Part shown: in pieces, positions 46,908 to 56,202 of the stretch
How the letters are laid out: the number at the start of each line of letters is the position of its first letter
How positions within the stretch are numbered: the first letter of the stretch is position 1
Assembly (NCBI GenBank): GCA_018242425.1
Contig: JAFEBX010000016.1
Location: forward strand, 1-64,000
Length of the DNA: 64,000 nucleotides
Reading direction: 5' to 3'
DNA from: Pseudomonadota bacterium
GTDB taxonomy: Bacteria > Pseudomonadota > Gammaproteobacteria > Xanthomonadales > Xanthomonadaceae
Program-made: the position numbers and the translations under genes
The notes under the pieces: model-generated
Seen by the model: only the letters and a program-made list of their open reading frames with translations
The model's database searches: none
Told to the model about the DNA's origin: nothing

Positions 46908-48659
46908 ATGAGCTATCTCGTCCTTGCGCGCAAATGGCGCCCCAAGCGGTTTTCGGAACTGGTGGGGCAGGAACACGTGGTGCGTGCGCTGACCAATGCT
47001 CTGGACACGGGCCGGGTCCACCACGCCTTCCTGTTCACCGGGACGCGCGGTGTCGGCAAGACCACCATCGCGCGCATCTTCGCCAAATCGCTGAACTGCG
47101 AGCAGGGCAGCTCGGCCGAACCCTGCGGTGAATGCGCGACCTGCCGCGATATCGACGCCGGCCGCTACATCGACCTGCTGGAAATCGACGCCGCCTCGAA
47201 TACCGGTGTCGACGACGTCCGCGAGCTGATCGACAACGCCCAGTACATGCCGTCGCGCGGACGGGTGAAGGTCTACCTGATCGACGAAGTGCACATGCTC
47301 TCGAAGTCGGCCTTCAATGCCTTGCTTAAGACGCTGGAAGAGCCGCCGGGCCACGTGAAGTTCCTGCTCGCGACCACCGATCCGCAGAAATTGCCGGTGA
47401 CGGTGCTATCGCGCTGCCTGCAGTTCAACCTCAAGCGCCTCGACCTGCAGCAGATCGACGGCCAGATGCGCAAGATCCTCGCCGCGGAAGGGATCGCGTT
47501 CGAGGACGGGGCGATCCGGCAATTGAGCAAGGCCGCCGACGGCAGCCTGCGCGATGGCCTGTCGCTGCTCGATCAGGCGATTGCCTACACGGGTGGGCAA
47601 TTGGGGGATGCCGCGGTCGCGACCATGCTTGGCAGCGTCGATCGGGCCCGCATCGGCGCGCTGCTGGATGCATTGGCTGCGAACGATGGCGAACGCGTGA
47701 TGGCGGAAACCGCTGCACTGGCCGAGTTCTCGCCGGACTGGTCACACGTGTTGGATGCGCTGGCCGACGCCCTGCATCGCGTGCAGGTGCGCCAACTTGT
47801 GCCGAAGACCGAAGTCGCGGCCGATGGTGTCGACATCGAGGCATTGGCGGCAGCGACGCGGCCCGAACTGGTGCAGCTGTGGTACCAGATGGCGTTAAAC
47901 GGCCGCCGCGATCTCGCCTATGCGCCGAGCCCGCGCGCCGGCTTCGAGATGACATTGCTGCGGATGCTGGCGTTCCGCCCCGGCCGGAACGTGCAGGCGC
48001 CGGCATCGATGGCGGGGCCATCGAATGTGGCGTCGCCTGCCGCACCTTCGCCTGTTGCATCATCGCGCGGTGGATCGCCTGCGGGGGCGGAAGCGGCGCG
48101 CGCCGCCCTGCGCGAATCGATGGCAAGTCCGCAATCTCCGCCACCGATGCGTGCGCCGACGCCCGCGCCGGTGCGGGAAGCGGTATCTCCCCCTCCGCAA
48201 CGCACGGCCAGCATCGAACCTGCGCCGTCCGCGAATGCGGCGACACCATCAACTCAAACGGCGATGCAGCCGCAGGACTGGCCGGATTTCGTCGCGTCGG
48301 CCGCGTTGCGCGGCGCCGTTCGCGAAATGGCCGCGCATGCCGTGCTGTTGCGCCACCAGGGCGAGCAGATCGTGCTGGGACTGTCTCAGGACCATGATCA
48401 TTTCAATCGTCCGCAGATGCTGAACCAGCTTGCCGACCAGCTTGCGGGCAGGCTTGGCTACACGCCGCGCCTGCAGATCGAGATCGTGCAGGGCGGCGCG
48501 CCGGCCGATTCCCTGCACCAGCGCAACTCGCGCGAACGCGATGCGCGCCAGCAGGCCGCGGAAGACGCCTTCATGGGCGATCCCGACGTGCAGAAACTGG
48601 TGGCGCGCGGTGCCCGCGTGGTGCCCGATTCCATCCGACCCTTTGATGACCAGGAGTAA
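46908..48659 (+). CDS. dnaX: DNA polymerase III tau/gamma subunit
   Basis: A 583-residue clamp-loader subunit. The AAA+ part has LARKWRPKRFSELVGQEHV, Walker A GTRGVGKTTIARIFAKSLNC, a zinc module (CEQGSSAEPCGECATC) and the SRC motif VLSRCLQFNLKRL. A Pro/Ala-rich linker follows (about residues 370-450), then the tau-specific C-terminal domain that binds polymerase alpha and DnaB. No A-AAA-AAG slippery heptamer was found, so a gamma form by frameshift as in E. coli is not supported. It starts the dnaX-ybaB-recR unit. Confidence 0.95.
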   Translation: MSYLVLARKWRPKRFSELVGQEHVVRALTNALDTGRVHHAFLFTGTRGVGKTTIARIFAKSLNCEQGSSAEPCGECATCRDIDAGRYIDLLEIDAASNTGVDDVRELIDNAQYMPSRGRVKVYLIDEVHMLSKSAFNALLKTLEEPPGHVKFLLATTDPQKLPVTVLSRCLQFNLKRLDLQQIDGQMRKILAAEGIAFEDGAIRQLSKAADGSLRDGLSLLDQAIAYTGGQLGDAAVATMLGSVDRARIGALLDALAANDGERVMAETAALAEFSPDWSHVLDALADALHRVQVRQLVPKTEVAADGVDIEALAAATRPELVQLWYQMALNGRRDLAYAPSPRAGFEMTLLRMLAFRPGRNVQAPASMAGPSNVASPAAPSPVASSRGGSPAGAEAARAALRESMASPQSPPPMRAPTPAPVREAVSPPPQRTASIEPAPSANAATPSTQTAMQPQDWPDFVASAALRGAVREMAAHAVLLRHQGEQIVLGLSQDHDHFNRPQMLNQLADQLAGRLGYTPRLQIEIVQGGAPADSLHQRNSRERDARQQAAEDAFMGDPDVQKLVARGARVVPDSIRPFDDQE

Positions 48660-48662
48660 ACC

Positions 48663-48989
48663 ATGCGCGGCAATCTTGCCCAATTGATGCAACAGGCCCA
48701 GAAGATGCAGGAGGGCATGCAGCGCGCGCAGGACGAGCTGGCCACGATCGAAGTGGTCGGCAATTCCGGCGGCGGCATGGTCAGCGTGACGATGACGGGC
48801 AAGATGGAGTGCCGCAAGGTGCGCATCGATGCCTCGGCGCTGGCCGATCACGAGATGGCGGAAGACCTGATCGCGGCCGCGATCAACGATGCGGTGAACA
48901 AGGCCAACGAAGTCGCGCGCGAGAAAATGAGCGCCGCGGCGACCGGCCTGCCGCTGCCGCCGGGCATGAGCCTGCCGGGCTTCGGTTGA
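48663..48989 (+). CDS. ybaB: YbaB/EbfC nucleoid-associated protein
   Basis: A 108-residue dimeric DNA-binding protein with the start [20 protein letters not shown] and core [20 protein letters not shown], the family pattern. It is always found between dnaX and recR, as here, 3 bases after dnaX. It binds DNA with modest sequence preference. Confidence 0.96.
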   Translation: MRGNLAQLMQQAQKMQEGMQRAQDELATIEVVGNSGGGMVSVTMTGKMECRKVRIDASALADHEMAEDLIAAAINDAVNKANEVAREKMSAAATGLPLPPGMSLPGFG

Positions 48990-48992
48990 TCC

Positions 48993-49592
48993 TTGAGTAG
49001 TGGACTGCTCGAACAGTTGATCGACGCGCTGCGGATCCTGCCCGGCGTGGGCCAGAAGAGTGCGCAGCGCATGGCCTACCACGTGCTGGAACGTGATCGT
49101 GAAGGCGGCACGCGACTGGCCGAGGCGCTGGCGGTCGCGGTGGAGCGCATCGGGCATTGCAGGCGTTGCCGCGATTTCAGCGAAACCGAGTTGTGCGCGA
49201 CCTGTTCCAGTGCGGCGCGCGATGTCCAGCAGTTGTGCGCGATCGAATCGCCGGCGGATCGCCTGGCGATCGAACAGGCGACCGGTTATCGCGGCCTGTA
49301 CTTCGTGCTGCAGGGACGCCTGAGTCCGCTCGATGGCATCGGCCCGCGCGAACTCGGCCTCGACCAGCTCGCCGATCGCCTCGGCGAGGGCGAGGTGCAC
49401 GAATTGATCATCGCCACCAACCCGACGGTGGAAGGCGATGCCACCGCGCATTACCTGGCACAGATCGCCCGCAAGCACGGGGTGCGGCCAAGCAGGCTGG
49501 CGCACGGCTTGCCGCTGGGCGGCGAACTGGAATACGTTGATCGCGGCACGCTGGCGCATGCCTTCGGCAGCCGCGCGGAAATCACGGAGTAG
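48993..49592 (+). CDS. recR: recombination protein RecR
   Basis: A 199-residue RecF-pathway protein that loads RecA at gaps with RecO. N-terminal helix-hairpin-helix ([18 protein letters not shown]), zinc finger C-x2-C and C-x2-C ([16 protein letters not shown]), Toprim ([32 protein letters not shown]) and the C-terminal [16 protein letters not shown]. The start is TTG at 48993, since no ATG or GTG fits the family N-terminus. It is 3 bases after ybaB. Confidence 0.96.
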   Translation: MSSGLLEQLIDALRILPGVGQKSAQRMAYHVLERDREGGTRLAEALAVAVERIGHCRRCRDFSETELCATCSSAARDVQQLCAIESPADRLAIEQATGYRGLYFVLQGRLSPLDGIGPRELGLDQLADRLGEGEVHELIIATNPTVEGDATAHYLAQIARKHGVRPSRLAHGLPLGGELEYVDRGTLAHAFGSRAEITE

Positions 49593-49597
49593 GGACC

Positions 49598-49951
49598 ATG
49601 TCGGACACCATCTTCCACAAGATCATGCGTCGCGAGATCCCGGCGGATATCGTCTACGAGGACGACGACATGATCGCGATCCGCGACATCGCACCACAGG
49701 CGCCGGTCCATGTGCTGTTCGTGCCCAAGCGCGATTTCGCGACGCTGAACGACGTGGCCGCGGATGCGGCGATCGTCATCGGCAAGCTGGCGGTCGCGGC
49801 GGCGGCATACGCGAAGCGCGAAGGCTTCGATCAGTCGGGCTACCGGATCGTGATGAACTGCAACGGCGACGCCGGGCAGACGGTGTTCCAGATCCACCTG
49901 CATTTGCTTGCGGGGGCGCCGCTGGGGCATTTCGGGGTGCCCAAGGGCTGA
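49598..49951 (+). CDS. HIT-family purine nucleoside phosphoramidase-like protein
   Basis: A 117-residue histidine-triad protein (HinT type): TIFHKIMRREIPADIVYEDDD, VHVLFVPKRDF, and the nucleotide site near NCNGDAGQTVFQIHLHLLAG. The triad H-x-H-x-H reads Q98-I-H100-L-H102: the catalytic region keeps the second and third His but the first is Gln. HinT enzymes hydrolyse AMP-lysine-type phosphoramidates. It follows recR by 5 bases and converges on the transglutaminase gene one base away. Confidence 0.88.
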   Translation: MSDTIFHKIMRREIPADIVYEDDDMIAIRDIAPQAPVHVLFVPKRDFATLNDVAADAAIVIGKLAVAAAAYAKREGFDQSGYRIVMNCNGDAGQTVFQIHLHLLAGAPLGHFGVPKG

Positions 49952-49952
49952 T

Positions 49953-51881
49953 TCATGGCCGATGCGAGCGCAACGCGCGAATCAGCGCCTTGCGCTCGCT
50001 GGCGTCACCCGTTGCATAGCGCAGTGCATTGAAACGATCGATCAGCGCTGACAGCCCCGCTGCGGATTGCGGACGATCCGCCCGCACGCGCTCCAGCCAG
50101 TCGTACGCCGTTTCGTGCGGCTCGCGCGCAAGCCCGAGTTTCGCGTAACGACGATCCAGCGCGCGCCACGCCCGCAACAAGGGGTCGCGCACGCGTTCGC
50201 CGCGCGCCAGCCACCACGCCGCGATCGCCAACGCGATGCCCGCGGCAATCGCGAACAGCGCGATCAGCGTCGATGGCGACAGGCGCTCGATGCCAAAGCG
50301 CTTCAGCATCGTCGCCTGGCGATCGGCATTGAAGCCGAGCACGAAATCGTTCCAGCCGCGGCGCAGGTTGTCGCCGAAATTCCATGCCCGACTCACGTCG
50401 ATGAGACCGGCGAAGTTGCGACCCGGCATGCGGTCGGCGATGGTGTCGTACACGCGTTCCGGCGCGACTGCCGCAGTGGGATCGACGCGCGTCCAGCCGC
50501 GCCCGGCCAGCCACACTTCCGCCCAGGCGTGGGCATCGGAATTGCGGATCACCCAGTAATCGCCGACGGGGTTGTGGTAGCCGCCGGCGTAACCGACCAC
50601 GACGCGCGCGGGAATACCGGCGCTCCGCATCAACACCACGAAGGCGCTGCTGAATTGCTGGCAATACCCGGTGCGTCCCTGGAACAGGAAATCGTCGATC
50701 CAGTCGCGCCCGGGCTCGGGCACGTTCAACGAATAGGCGAAATCCTTGTGGATCACCGCCAGCGCGCGCTCGATGACGGCGATGCTGTTGCCGCCGGCTT
50801 CCATCTGCCATTGCCGGCCCAGCGCCAGCGTGCGCGGATTGCGATCAGGCAGGACGAGGTTGGCGCGGCGCTCGCGCGCGTCCAGCACCGGGTCGAAGCT
50901 CTGCACCGGCGCTGCCTGCAACTGCCAGCGGGTGAGTCCGCTCAATGGCGCGATCGTGCGCAGGCTGGCGTCGCGTCCCATTTGCGCGCCATCGGGTTGT
51001 GTCGCGGTGAATTCGAGCGTCGCCAGCAGGCGCTGGTCGCTGGGCTCGACATCCAGCGTGTAGCGCCACTGCACCGGTGCCAGCGACAGCTTCGGTGGAC
51101 CGATGCCCGATGACGGCGCAGGCGTCCAGGTGCGGCCATCGAAATCGCGCAGGGTCATCGCCCGCCAATACATGTCCTGCGGGCGCGGTGCCGGTCCGTC
51201 GAAGCGTGCGCGCATCGCCGGCGTGTCGTCGTTCAGCGCGTCCATCCAGCGATCGGGCGTCATCGATTCGCTCAGGCCCGGCTTGGTGACGGCGCGATCC
51301 GGCAATCCCCACAGCGGCGACGCGAGGCGCGGGAACAACCAGAACGCGGCCAATACCAGCGGCAATGCCAGCAACAGCAGTTTTCCGGCAGCGCGCAGGG
51401 AATCGAAGGGCGACCAGTCGGCGAGATCGATGCCGGAATCGAGATCCGCGAGCCGCAACAGCGTCGTCAGGGCCGCGGCGACCGCGATGGCGCCGAGGAT
51501 CAGCGACAACGGTCCCTGGTCCAGCAGGTAAGTGGCGAATGGCGCGAACAGGCCATAGCCGAGCAGGCTGCGGGCATCGCGCACGTTGGCGGTTTCGGTC
51601 GGCTTGAGCGCAAGCATCATCGCCAGCAGGGCGCAGCCGGTATCGCGACCGATCTGCCGGTAGACCGAGAACACCGCGATCGCGAGCGTCACCGCCAACG
51701 CGATCTTCAGCAGCGATGGCAGGCGGCCACGCGTCGACAGCGCCATGCTCAGCAGCGCGACCACGCCGACTGCGACTCCAACCATGGGTTGCAACTGCAG
51801 CAACAGGGGCAATAGCAGCAGCACGGTCGTCGCGTGCAGCCAGCGCCGGGTGGTGGCATCGAGCGCGATCGTCGTGCTCAC
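49953..51881 (-). CDS. tgpA: membrane transglutaminase-like protein (TgpA family)
   Basis: A 642-residue protein with six or so N-terminal membrane helices (VLLLLPLLLQLQPMVGVAVG, LLLLALPLVLAAFWLFPRL and others), a periplasmic transglutaminase domain with the triad Cys in GYCQQFSSAFVVLMRSAG, His in SDAHAWAEVW and Asp in VDPTAAVA, one more helix (LIALFAIAAGIALAIAAWWL) and a DUF4129-type tail (HETAYDWLERVRADRP). The start is GTG at 51881, in a GTGA overlap with the DUF58 stop. It is the last gene of the moxR-DUF58-tgpA operon; the P. aeruginosa relative is essential. Confidence 0.9.
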   Translation of the reverse strand: MSTTIALDATTRRWLHATTVLLLLPLLLQLQPMVGVAVGVVALLSMALSTRGRLPSLLKIALAVTLAIAVFSVYRQIGRDTGCALLAMMLALKPTETANVRDARSLLGYGLFAPFATYLLDQGPLSLILGAIAVAAALTTLLRLADLDSGIDLADWSPFDSLRAAGKLLLLALPLVLAAFWLFPRLASPLWGLPDRAVTKPGLSESMTPDRWMDALNDDTPAMRARFDGPAPRPQDMYWRAMTLRDFDGRTWTPAPSSGIGPPKLSLAPVQWRYTLDVEPSDQRLLATLEFTATQPDGAQMGRDASLRTIAPLSGLTRWQLQAAPVQSFDPVLDARERRANLVLPDRNPRTLALGRQWQMEAGGNSIAVIERALAVIHKDFAYSLNVPEPGRDWIDDFLFQGRTGYCQQFSSAFVVLMRSAGIPARVVVGYAGGYHNPVGDYWVIRNSDAHAWAEVWLAGRGWTRVDPTAAVAPERVYDTIADRMPGRNFAGLIDVSRAWNFGDNLRRGWNDFVLGFNADRQATMLKRFGIERLSPSTLIALFAIAAGIALAIAAWWLARGERVRDPLLRAWRALDRRYAKLGLAREPHETAYDWLERVRADRPQSAAGLSALIDRFNALRYATGDASERKALIRALRSHRP

Positions 51882-52855
51882 GCCGGACGTTCCGGCAAGC
51901 GTGCCAATGCATCGAGGCAGGCATGGCGATGATGTGGTCCGCGATCCGCAGGCAACGCACGGCCGATCGGCGGACGCAGGCCATAGCGATGGCCGTGGCG
52001 TTCGGCGAGCTCGACCCAATGCGCCAGCCGCGAGATCGCGTGCTCGTACGGAAGATGACGCACATCGTTCCAGTCGAGCAGGATGTCGGCATCGACGCGT
52101 TGTTCGTATTCGCGCGTCAGCAAGTGCGTGGCCCGCGCCGATGCCTTCCACGCGATGGCGTGTTGCGCGTCACCGTGGCGATAGGGCCGCAATTGGTGGA
52201 TGTCGTCGCCGGCCGATGCCGGTTTCGCGCGATGGCCGCCCTCGCCACGATCCGGCAATGGTGGGCCGTTGACCTCGAGTGCCGGGTAGACCAGCCAGCC
52301 CTGTCCTTGCCATAGCCAGCTCCAGGCGCAGGCGAGGCCGAGCGGGCGGGTGGTCGCCAATTCAAGTCGCCCGGCTTCCAGCCAGCCGCGCTTCGTGGTT
52401 GCAACGGGCAGGGTCGCGAACGTGGTTGCATGCGGCGTGGCCTGGGCGACGGCATGGCCATCGTTGCAATCCAGTTGCAAGCCACTGCGTGCACGGGCAT
52501 CGCTGGCCACGAGTCCGATCTTCACCTGTAATGTTTCGCCGGCATGCACCGGTTCGGCGTCGATCGAGGCCACGCACAGCCCCGACAGCTGCAGGTGCGC
52601 GTAGACAAGGCTCGCAAGTCCTGCCGCCAGCAACAGCAGCGACAGCAACAGCGCCGGGTTGTTGTTGTAGTTCAACGCGCCAAGGAACATCACGCCGACC
52701 ATCACGGCGTAGAACAGGCCGAATTTCGTCGGCAGCACGTAGACGCGCCGACGGTCGATCGTCATCGGCAAGGGATCGACGCGACCGCGCCGGCGAATCC
52801 AGTTTTCCAGTCGGTGCCGGAACGCGGGACGTCCGGCAGGCGCTGCCTCGTCCAT
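51878..52855 (-). CDS. DUF58-domain protein
   Basis: A 325-residue protein with two membrane helices near the start (LFYAVMVGVMFLGALNYNNNPA, LLSLLLLAAGLASLVYAHL) and a C-terminal DUF58 region. That region has the conserved Gly-Asp-Asp-like phrase KPASAGDDIHQLRPYRHGDAQHAIAWKASAR and a hydrophobic strand near LLDWNDV. In MoxR systems DUF58 proteins are thought to work as vWA-like partners of the AAA+ ATPase. The ATG shares one base with the moxR stop. Confidence 0.88.
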   Translation of the reverse strand: MDEAAPAGRPAFRHRLENWIRRRGRVDPLPMTIDRRRVYVLPTKFGLFYAVMVGVMFLGALNYNNNPALLLSLLLLAAGLASLVYAHLQLSGLCVASIDAEPVHAGETLQVKIGLVASDARARSGLQLDCNDGHAVAQATPHATTFATLPVATTKRGWLEAGRLELATTRPLGLACAWSWLWQGQGWLVYPALEVNGPPLPDRGEGGHRAKPASAGDDIHQLRPYRHGDAQHAIAWKASARATHLLTREYEQRVDADILLDWNDVRHLPYEHAISRLAHWVELAERHGHRYGLRPPIGRALPADRGPHHRHACLDALARLPERPA

Positions 52856-53766
52856 CAGTCGACCGGAACCGCCAGCAGTATCGAACGTGCCAGTGCACGG
52901 GCATCACCGGCATCGGCATTGGCGACCAGGCGGTGCGCGGCGAGGTGCGGGAACAGCGCCTGGATGTCGTCGGGCAGGACATGGCCACGTCCGAGCAGCA
53001 GCGCATGCGCGCGCGCCGCGCGCAGCAACGCGAGCCCCGCGCGTGGAGACAGTCCGACGCGCACGCCGGGGTGATTGCGGCTGCGTGCGACCAGGGCCTG
53101 CAGGTAGTCGATCAGGGCATCGCTGGCGTGGACCTGCTGGACCGCGCTGCGGATCGCCAGCAGGTCGTCGCGTCCGAGCTTCGGCTGGGCCTGCGCGATC
53201 AACAATCGGCGCTCCTCGCCAAGCAGCAGCGCGCGTTCGGCCTCGGCGTTGGGATAGCCCATCGAGATGCGCAGCAGGAAACGATCGAGCTGCGAATCGG
53301 GCAGGGGGTAGGTGCCGACCAGGTCGGCCGGATTCTGCGTGGCGATCACGAAGAACGGTTCCGACAACGGGCGCGTTACCCCATCGAGCGTGACCTGGCG
53401 TTCCGCCATCGCTTCCAGCAATGAGCTCTGCGTGCGTGGCGGCGCGCGATTGATTTCGTCCGCCAGCAGGACATGGGTGAATACCGGGCCTGGATGGAAT
53501 TCGAAACGCGATGCCGGGGCGTCATAGATCGAGACACCAACGACATCGGCGGGCAACAGGTCGGAGGTGAACTGGATGCGCTGGAAATCGAGCCCCAATG
53601 TCGCCGCCAGCGCGTGCGCCAGCGTGGTCTTGCCGAGGCCGGGCAGGTCCTCGATCAGCAGGTGGCCGTCGGCGAGCAGGGCGACGAAGGCGAGGCGCAC
53701 TTCCAGTGGCTTGCCCAGCACCAGCTGGTTGACCTGCTGCTGGGCGGCTTCGAGGGCGCTCAACAT
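52855..53766 (-). CDS. MoxR-family AAA+ ATPase
   Basis: A 303-residue AAA+ chaperone-like ATPase: Walker A at PGLGKTTLA (residues 42-50), then DLLPADVVGVSIYD, Walker B and sensor 1 in HVLLADEINRAPPRTQSSLLEAM and VIATQNPADLVGTYPLPDSQLDRFL. Helical C-terminal lid with sensor 2 (GLSPRAGLALLRAARA). MoxR ATPases act with DUF58/vWA and TgpA partners, as encoded here. The ATG at 53766 overlaps the preceding small membrane protein gene by 7 bases. Confidence 0.92.
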   Translation of the reverse strand: MLSALEAAQQQVNQLVLGKPLEVRLAFVALLADGHLLIEDLPGLGKTTLAHALAATLGLDFQRIQFTSDLLPADVVGVSIYDAPASRFEFHPGPVFTHVLLADEINRAPPRTQSSLLEAMAERQVTLDGVTRPLSEPFFVIATQNPADLVGTYPLPDSQLDRFLLRISMGYPNAEAERALLLGEERRLLIAQAQPKLGRDDLLAIRSAVQQVHASDALIDYLQALVARSRNHPGVRVGLSPRAGLALLRAARAHALLLGRGHVLPDDIQALFPHLAAHRLVANADAGDARALARSILLAVPVD

Positions 53767-54101
53767 TGCGCATCCAGGCGCTGGCGGCCGGCGTCGAGGC
53801 GGCTGCGCACGGCTTCCAGTTCGGCGATCCGGGCATCCATCCCGTGTTCCTGCAGCCACATCCGCTGGCGCAGCAGATCGTGGAGGACATCGCGCACGGC
53901 GGCATCGGCCTGGCCGGCGCTGGCGACGCCATCCAGCTGGCGGCGAACCCGCGTCAGCTGCATTTCCAGCGCGTCGGCACTGTCCATCACCTCGCGCAGC
54001 AGGCTCCAGCGCTGGTGCTGGCGGCGGCGCTGCATCACGAAGATGGCGACGGCTAGGGCGATCACCGCCACGATGGCGATGGGTAAGATGATCGGATTCA
54101 A
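53760..54101 (-). CDS. small membrane protein with coiled-coil tail, unknown
   Basis: A 113-residue protein with one N-terminal membrane helix (IILPIAIVAVIALAVAIFVM), a basic stretch (QRRRQHQR) and then a long charged helical region (DALEMQLTRVRRQLDGVAS, ARIAELEAVRSRLD) likely to form a coiled coil. Family not recognised. It is the first gene of the moxR-DUF58-tgpA operon and overlaps moxR, so it is a good candidate for a membrane adaptor of that ATPase. Confidence 0.65.
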   Translation of the reverse strand: MNPIILPIAIVAVIALAVAIFVMQRRRQHQRWSLLREVMDSADALEMQLTRVRRQLDGVASAGQADAAVRDVLHDLLRQRMWLQEHGMDARIAELEAVRSRLDAGRQRLDAQC

Positions 54102-54199
54102 TGGTGGCCCTGGGTCCGGTTCCTGAACAGCGAGTGTGTCGGATAGTCCGGCGCCGGTGCAATCCGTGGAAAGTCACGCCCGGCAGGGTACGGAAATGT

Positions 54200-54228
54200 T
54201 TGACAGCCCCCCTGTTCATCCTTAACAT
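54200..54228 (+). promoter_or_regulatory. promoter of the yceD-rpmF-fab operon
   Basis: TTGACA at 54200-54205 and TAACAT at 54223-54228 are 17 bases apart, the best sigma-70 match in the window. Transcription should start about 54235, only a few bases before the yceD ATG at 54239. Confidence 0.7.
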
Positions 54229-54238
54229 TCATCAGCTT

Positions 54239-54754
54239 ATGTCCTCGAAATTGCCCGACCAGCTCGATCCATGGCGCATGGTGTCGGCGCGGCGCGAGTT
54301 CGAGGGCAGGCTGGAGTTGGCGGAGCTGCCACGGCTGGCCGGTCTGCTTTTCGACGCGCAAGGCGAAATCGCCTACCGCATCGCATTCGACCGTGATGCC
54401 CTGCAGATTGCCTACGCCTCACTGGATATCGATACCGCCTTGCCGCTGGAATGCCAGCGCAGTTTCGAGCGATTCGAGCTTCCGGTGCAGGTGAGCCAAC
54501 GCATCGCGTTCATTCGCGACGAGGCCGAGGAAGCAGCACTGCCGCCGGGCTACGAAGCATGGCTGGTGGATGCGAGCGATTCGATCTCGCCCCGGGACCT
54601 GATCGAGGATGAATTGATCCTCGCGGTGCCGGCGATACCGGTCAAGCCGGGGACCGAGGCCATGGAGGCCGAGTGGTCACCCGACGAGGAAGAAACCGCG
54701 GCGGTCAATCCGTTTGCGGCACTGGCAACGCTCAAGCGCGACCAGAAGGAATAA
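54239..54754 (+). CDS. yceD: YceD/DUF177-family protein
   Basis: A 171-residue DUF177 protein: [19 protein letters not shown], a beta-rich middle ([16 protein letters not shown], in place of a zinc site), then [17 protein letters not shown] and a short tail. The family is tied to 23S rRNA/large-subunit assembly and is almost always next to rpmF, as here (50 bases). The predicted promoter leaves almost no leader, so translation may begin at or very near the 5' end. The ATG at 54239 begins [13 protein letters not shown]. Confidence 0.9.
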   Translation: MSSKLPDQLDPWRMVSARREFEGRLELAELPRLAGLLFDAQGEIAYRIAFDRDALQIAYASLDIDTALPLECQRSFERFELPVQVSQRIAFIRDEAEEAALPPGYEAWLVDASDSISPRDLIEDELILAVPAIPVKPGTEAMEAEWSPDEEETAAVNPFAALATLKRDQKE

Positions 54755-54804
54755 CGTTCAGACGTCCGTTTCGGCGGACACCGATTCACCCAGGAGTTTG
54801 TCCC

Positions 54805-54999
54805 ATGGCTGTCCAGAAATCCCGCGTTTCCCCGTCCAAGCGTGGCATGCGCCGCGCGCACGATTCGCTGACGGCGAAGCAGCTGTCCACCGACCCGACC
54901 AGCGGCGAGACCCACATCCGCCACCACGTCACCGCCGACGGCTACTACCGCGGCAAGAAGGTGCTTCCGTCCAAGACCAAGGTCGTCGACGAAGATTGA
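54805..54999 (+). CDS. rpmF: 50S ribosomal protein L32
   Basis: A 64-residue basic protein, [20 protein letters not shown] followed by [21 protein letters not shown], the L32 signature in the four-cysteine-free form. AGGAG lies about 10 bases before the ATG. It links the operon to ribosome synthesis ahead of fatty-acid genes. plsX, which lies here in many bacteria, is absent from the next 122 bases. Confidence 0.97.
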   Translation: MAVQKSRVSPSKRGMRRAHDSLTAKQLSTDPTSGETHIRHHVTADGYYRGKKVLPSKTKVVDED

Positions 55000-55034
55000 T
55001 TTCGCACTGGCGAAATCACTGACGTAATCTGACG

Positions 55035-55061
55035 GGACGATACCGCTGCGCGGTGTCGTCC
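55035..55061 (+). terminator. hairpin between rpmF and fabH
   Basis: GGACGATACCGC pairs with GCGGTGTCGTCC (one G-T) around a TGC loop. The following bases are not a T-run, so attenuation or mRNA processing is as likely as termination. Confidence 0.4.
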
Positions 55062-55121
55062 TTGTCGTGCTTGCGGAAATCGTTCCGGAAACCTCCCATC
55101 CGGATCCAAGGAGTTCGACCG

Positions 55122-56129
55122 ATGGCTGATGTTGCTTCTTCCCGCCCGGCTTCCACCAGGATGTTTGCCCGCATCGCCGGCACCGGCAGCGCACTGCCGA
55201 AACAGGTCGTCACCAATGACGACCTGGCCAAGCGCGTCGACACCAGCGACGAATGGATCGCGACTCGCACCGGCATCCGCCAGCGCCATGTCGCGGGCGA
55301 GGGCGAGACCACCGTCAGCCTCGGCGAGGAAGCCGCGCGCAAGGCCATGGCCGCCGCTGGCGTGACCGCCGACGACATCGACCTGATCGTCTTCGGTACC
55401 ACCACCCCCGACCTGATCTTCCCGTCCTCGGCCTGCCTGATGCAGGCGCGCCTGGGGATCGTTGGCTGCCCGGCGTTCGACGTCAATGCGGCCTGCTCGG
55501 GCTTCATCTATGCGATTTCGGTCGCCGACAAATTCGTTCGCAGCGGCGACGCCAAGTGCGCGCTGGTGGTGGGTTCCGAAACCCTGACCCGCATGGTCGA
55601 CTGGAACGACCGCGGCACCTGCGTGCTGTTCGGCGATGGCGCCGGCGCCGTGGTGCTCAAGCCCGACAGCGAGACCGGCATCCTCAGCACCCATCTGCAC
55701 GCCGATGGCGCCAAGAAGGAACTGCTGTGGAACCCGGTCGGCGTCTCCGCCGGCTTCAAGCCGGAAGAGCCCAACGCGGGCGTCAAGGTCCTGATGACCG
55801 GCAACGAAGTGTTCAAGCATGCGGTCAAGGCGCTCGACGGCCTGGTTGACGAGACGCTGGATGCCAACGGCCTCGATCGCCACGACATCGACTGGCTGAT
55901 CCCGCACCAGGCCAACCTGCGCATCATCGAAGCGACGGCCAAGCGCCTCGACATGCCGATGGATCGCGTGATCGTCACCGTCGACAAGCACGGCAATACC
56001 TCGTCGGGCTCGGTGCCGTTGGCACTCGACGCCGCGGTGCAGTCGGGCAAGGTCCAGCGTGGCCAGTTGCTGCTGCTGGAAGCCTTCGGCGGCGGCTTCA
56101 CCTGGGGCTCGGTGCTGCTGCGCTACTGA
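55122..56129 (+). CDS. fabH: 3-oxoacyl-[acyl-carrier-protein] synthase III
   Basis: A 335-residue condensing enzyme that joins acetyl-CoA and malonyl-ACP to start fatty acids. Catalytic C125 is in [10 protein letters not shown], His in IPHQANLRI and Asn in [23 protein letters not shown] ends the protein. The ATG at 55122 is preferred for its AAGGAG 9 bases upstream, giving a short extra N-terminus; an ATG at 55161 is the other choice. First of the fabH-fabD-fabG-acpP-fabF genes. Confidence 0.96.
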   Translation: MADVASSRPASTRMFARIAGTGSALPKQVVTNDDLAKRVDTSDEWIATRTGIRQRHVAGEGETTVSLGEEAARKAMAAAGVTADDIDLIVFGTTTPDLIFPSSACLMQARLGIVGCPAFDVNAACSGFIYAISVADKFVRSGDAKCALVVGSETLTRMVDWNDRGTCVLFGDGAGAVVLKPDSETGILSTHLHADGAKKELLWNPVGVSAGFKPEEPNAGVKVLMTGNEVFKHAVKALDGLVDETLDANGLDRHDIDWLIPHQANLRIIEATAKRLDMPMDRVIVTVDKHGNTSSGSVPLALDAAVQSGKVQRGQLLLLEAFGGGFTWGSVLLRY

Positions 56130-56202
56130 GCGGCGCACCATTCTGGCGCGCATGGCGGCCCCCAGCGGCTACCATGTGCGGCCATCCCGTGAAGAGTCAT
56201 CC

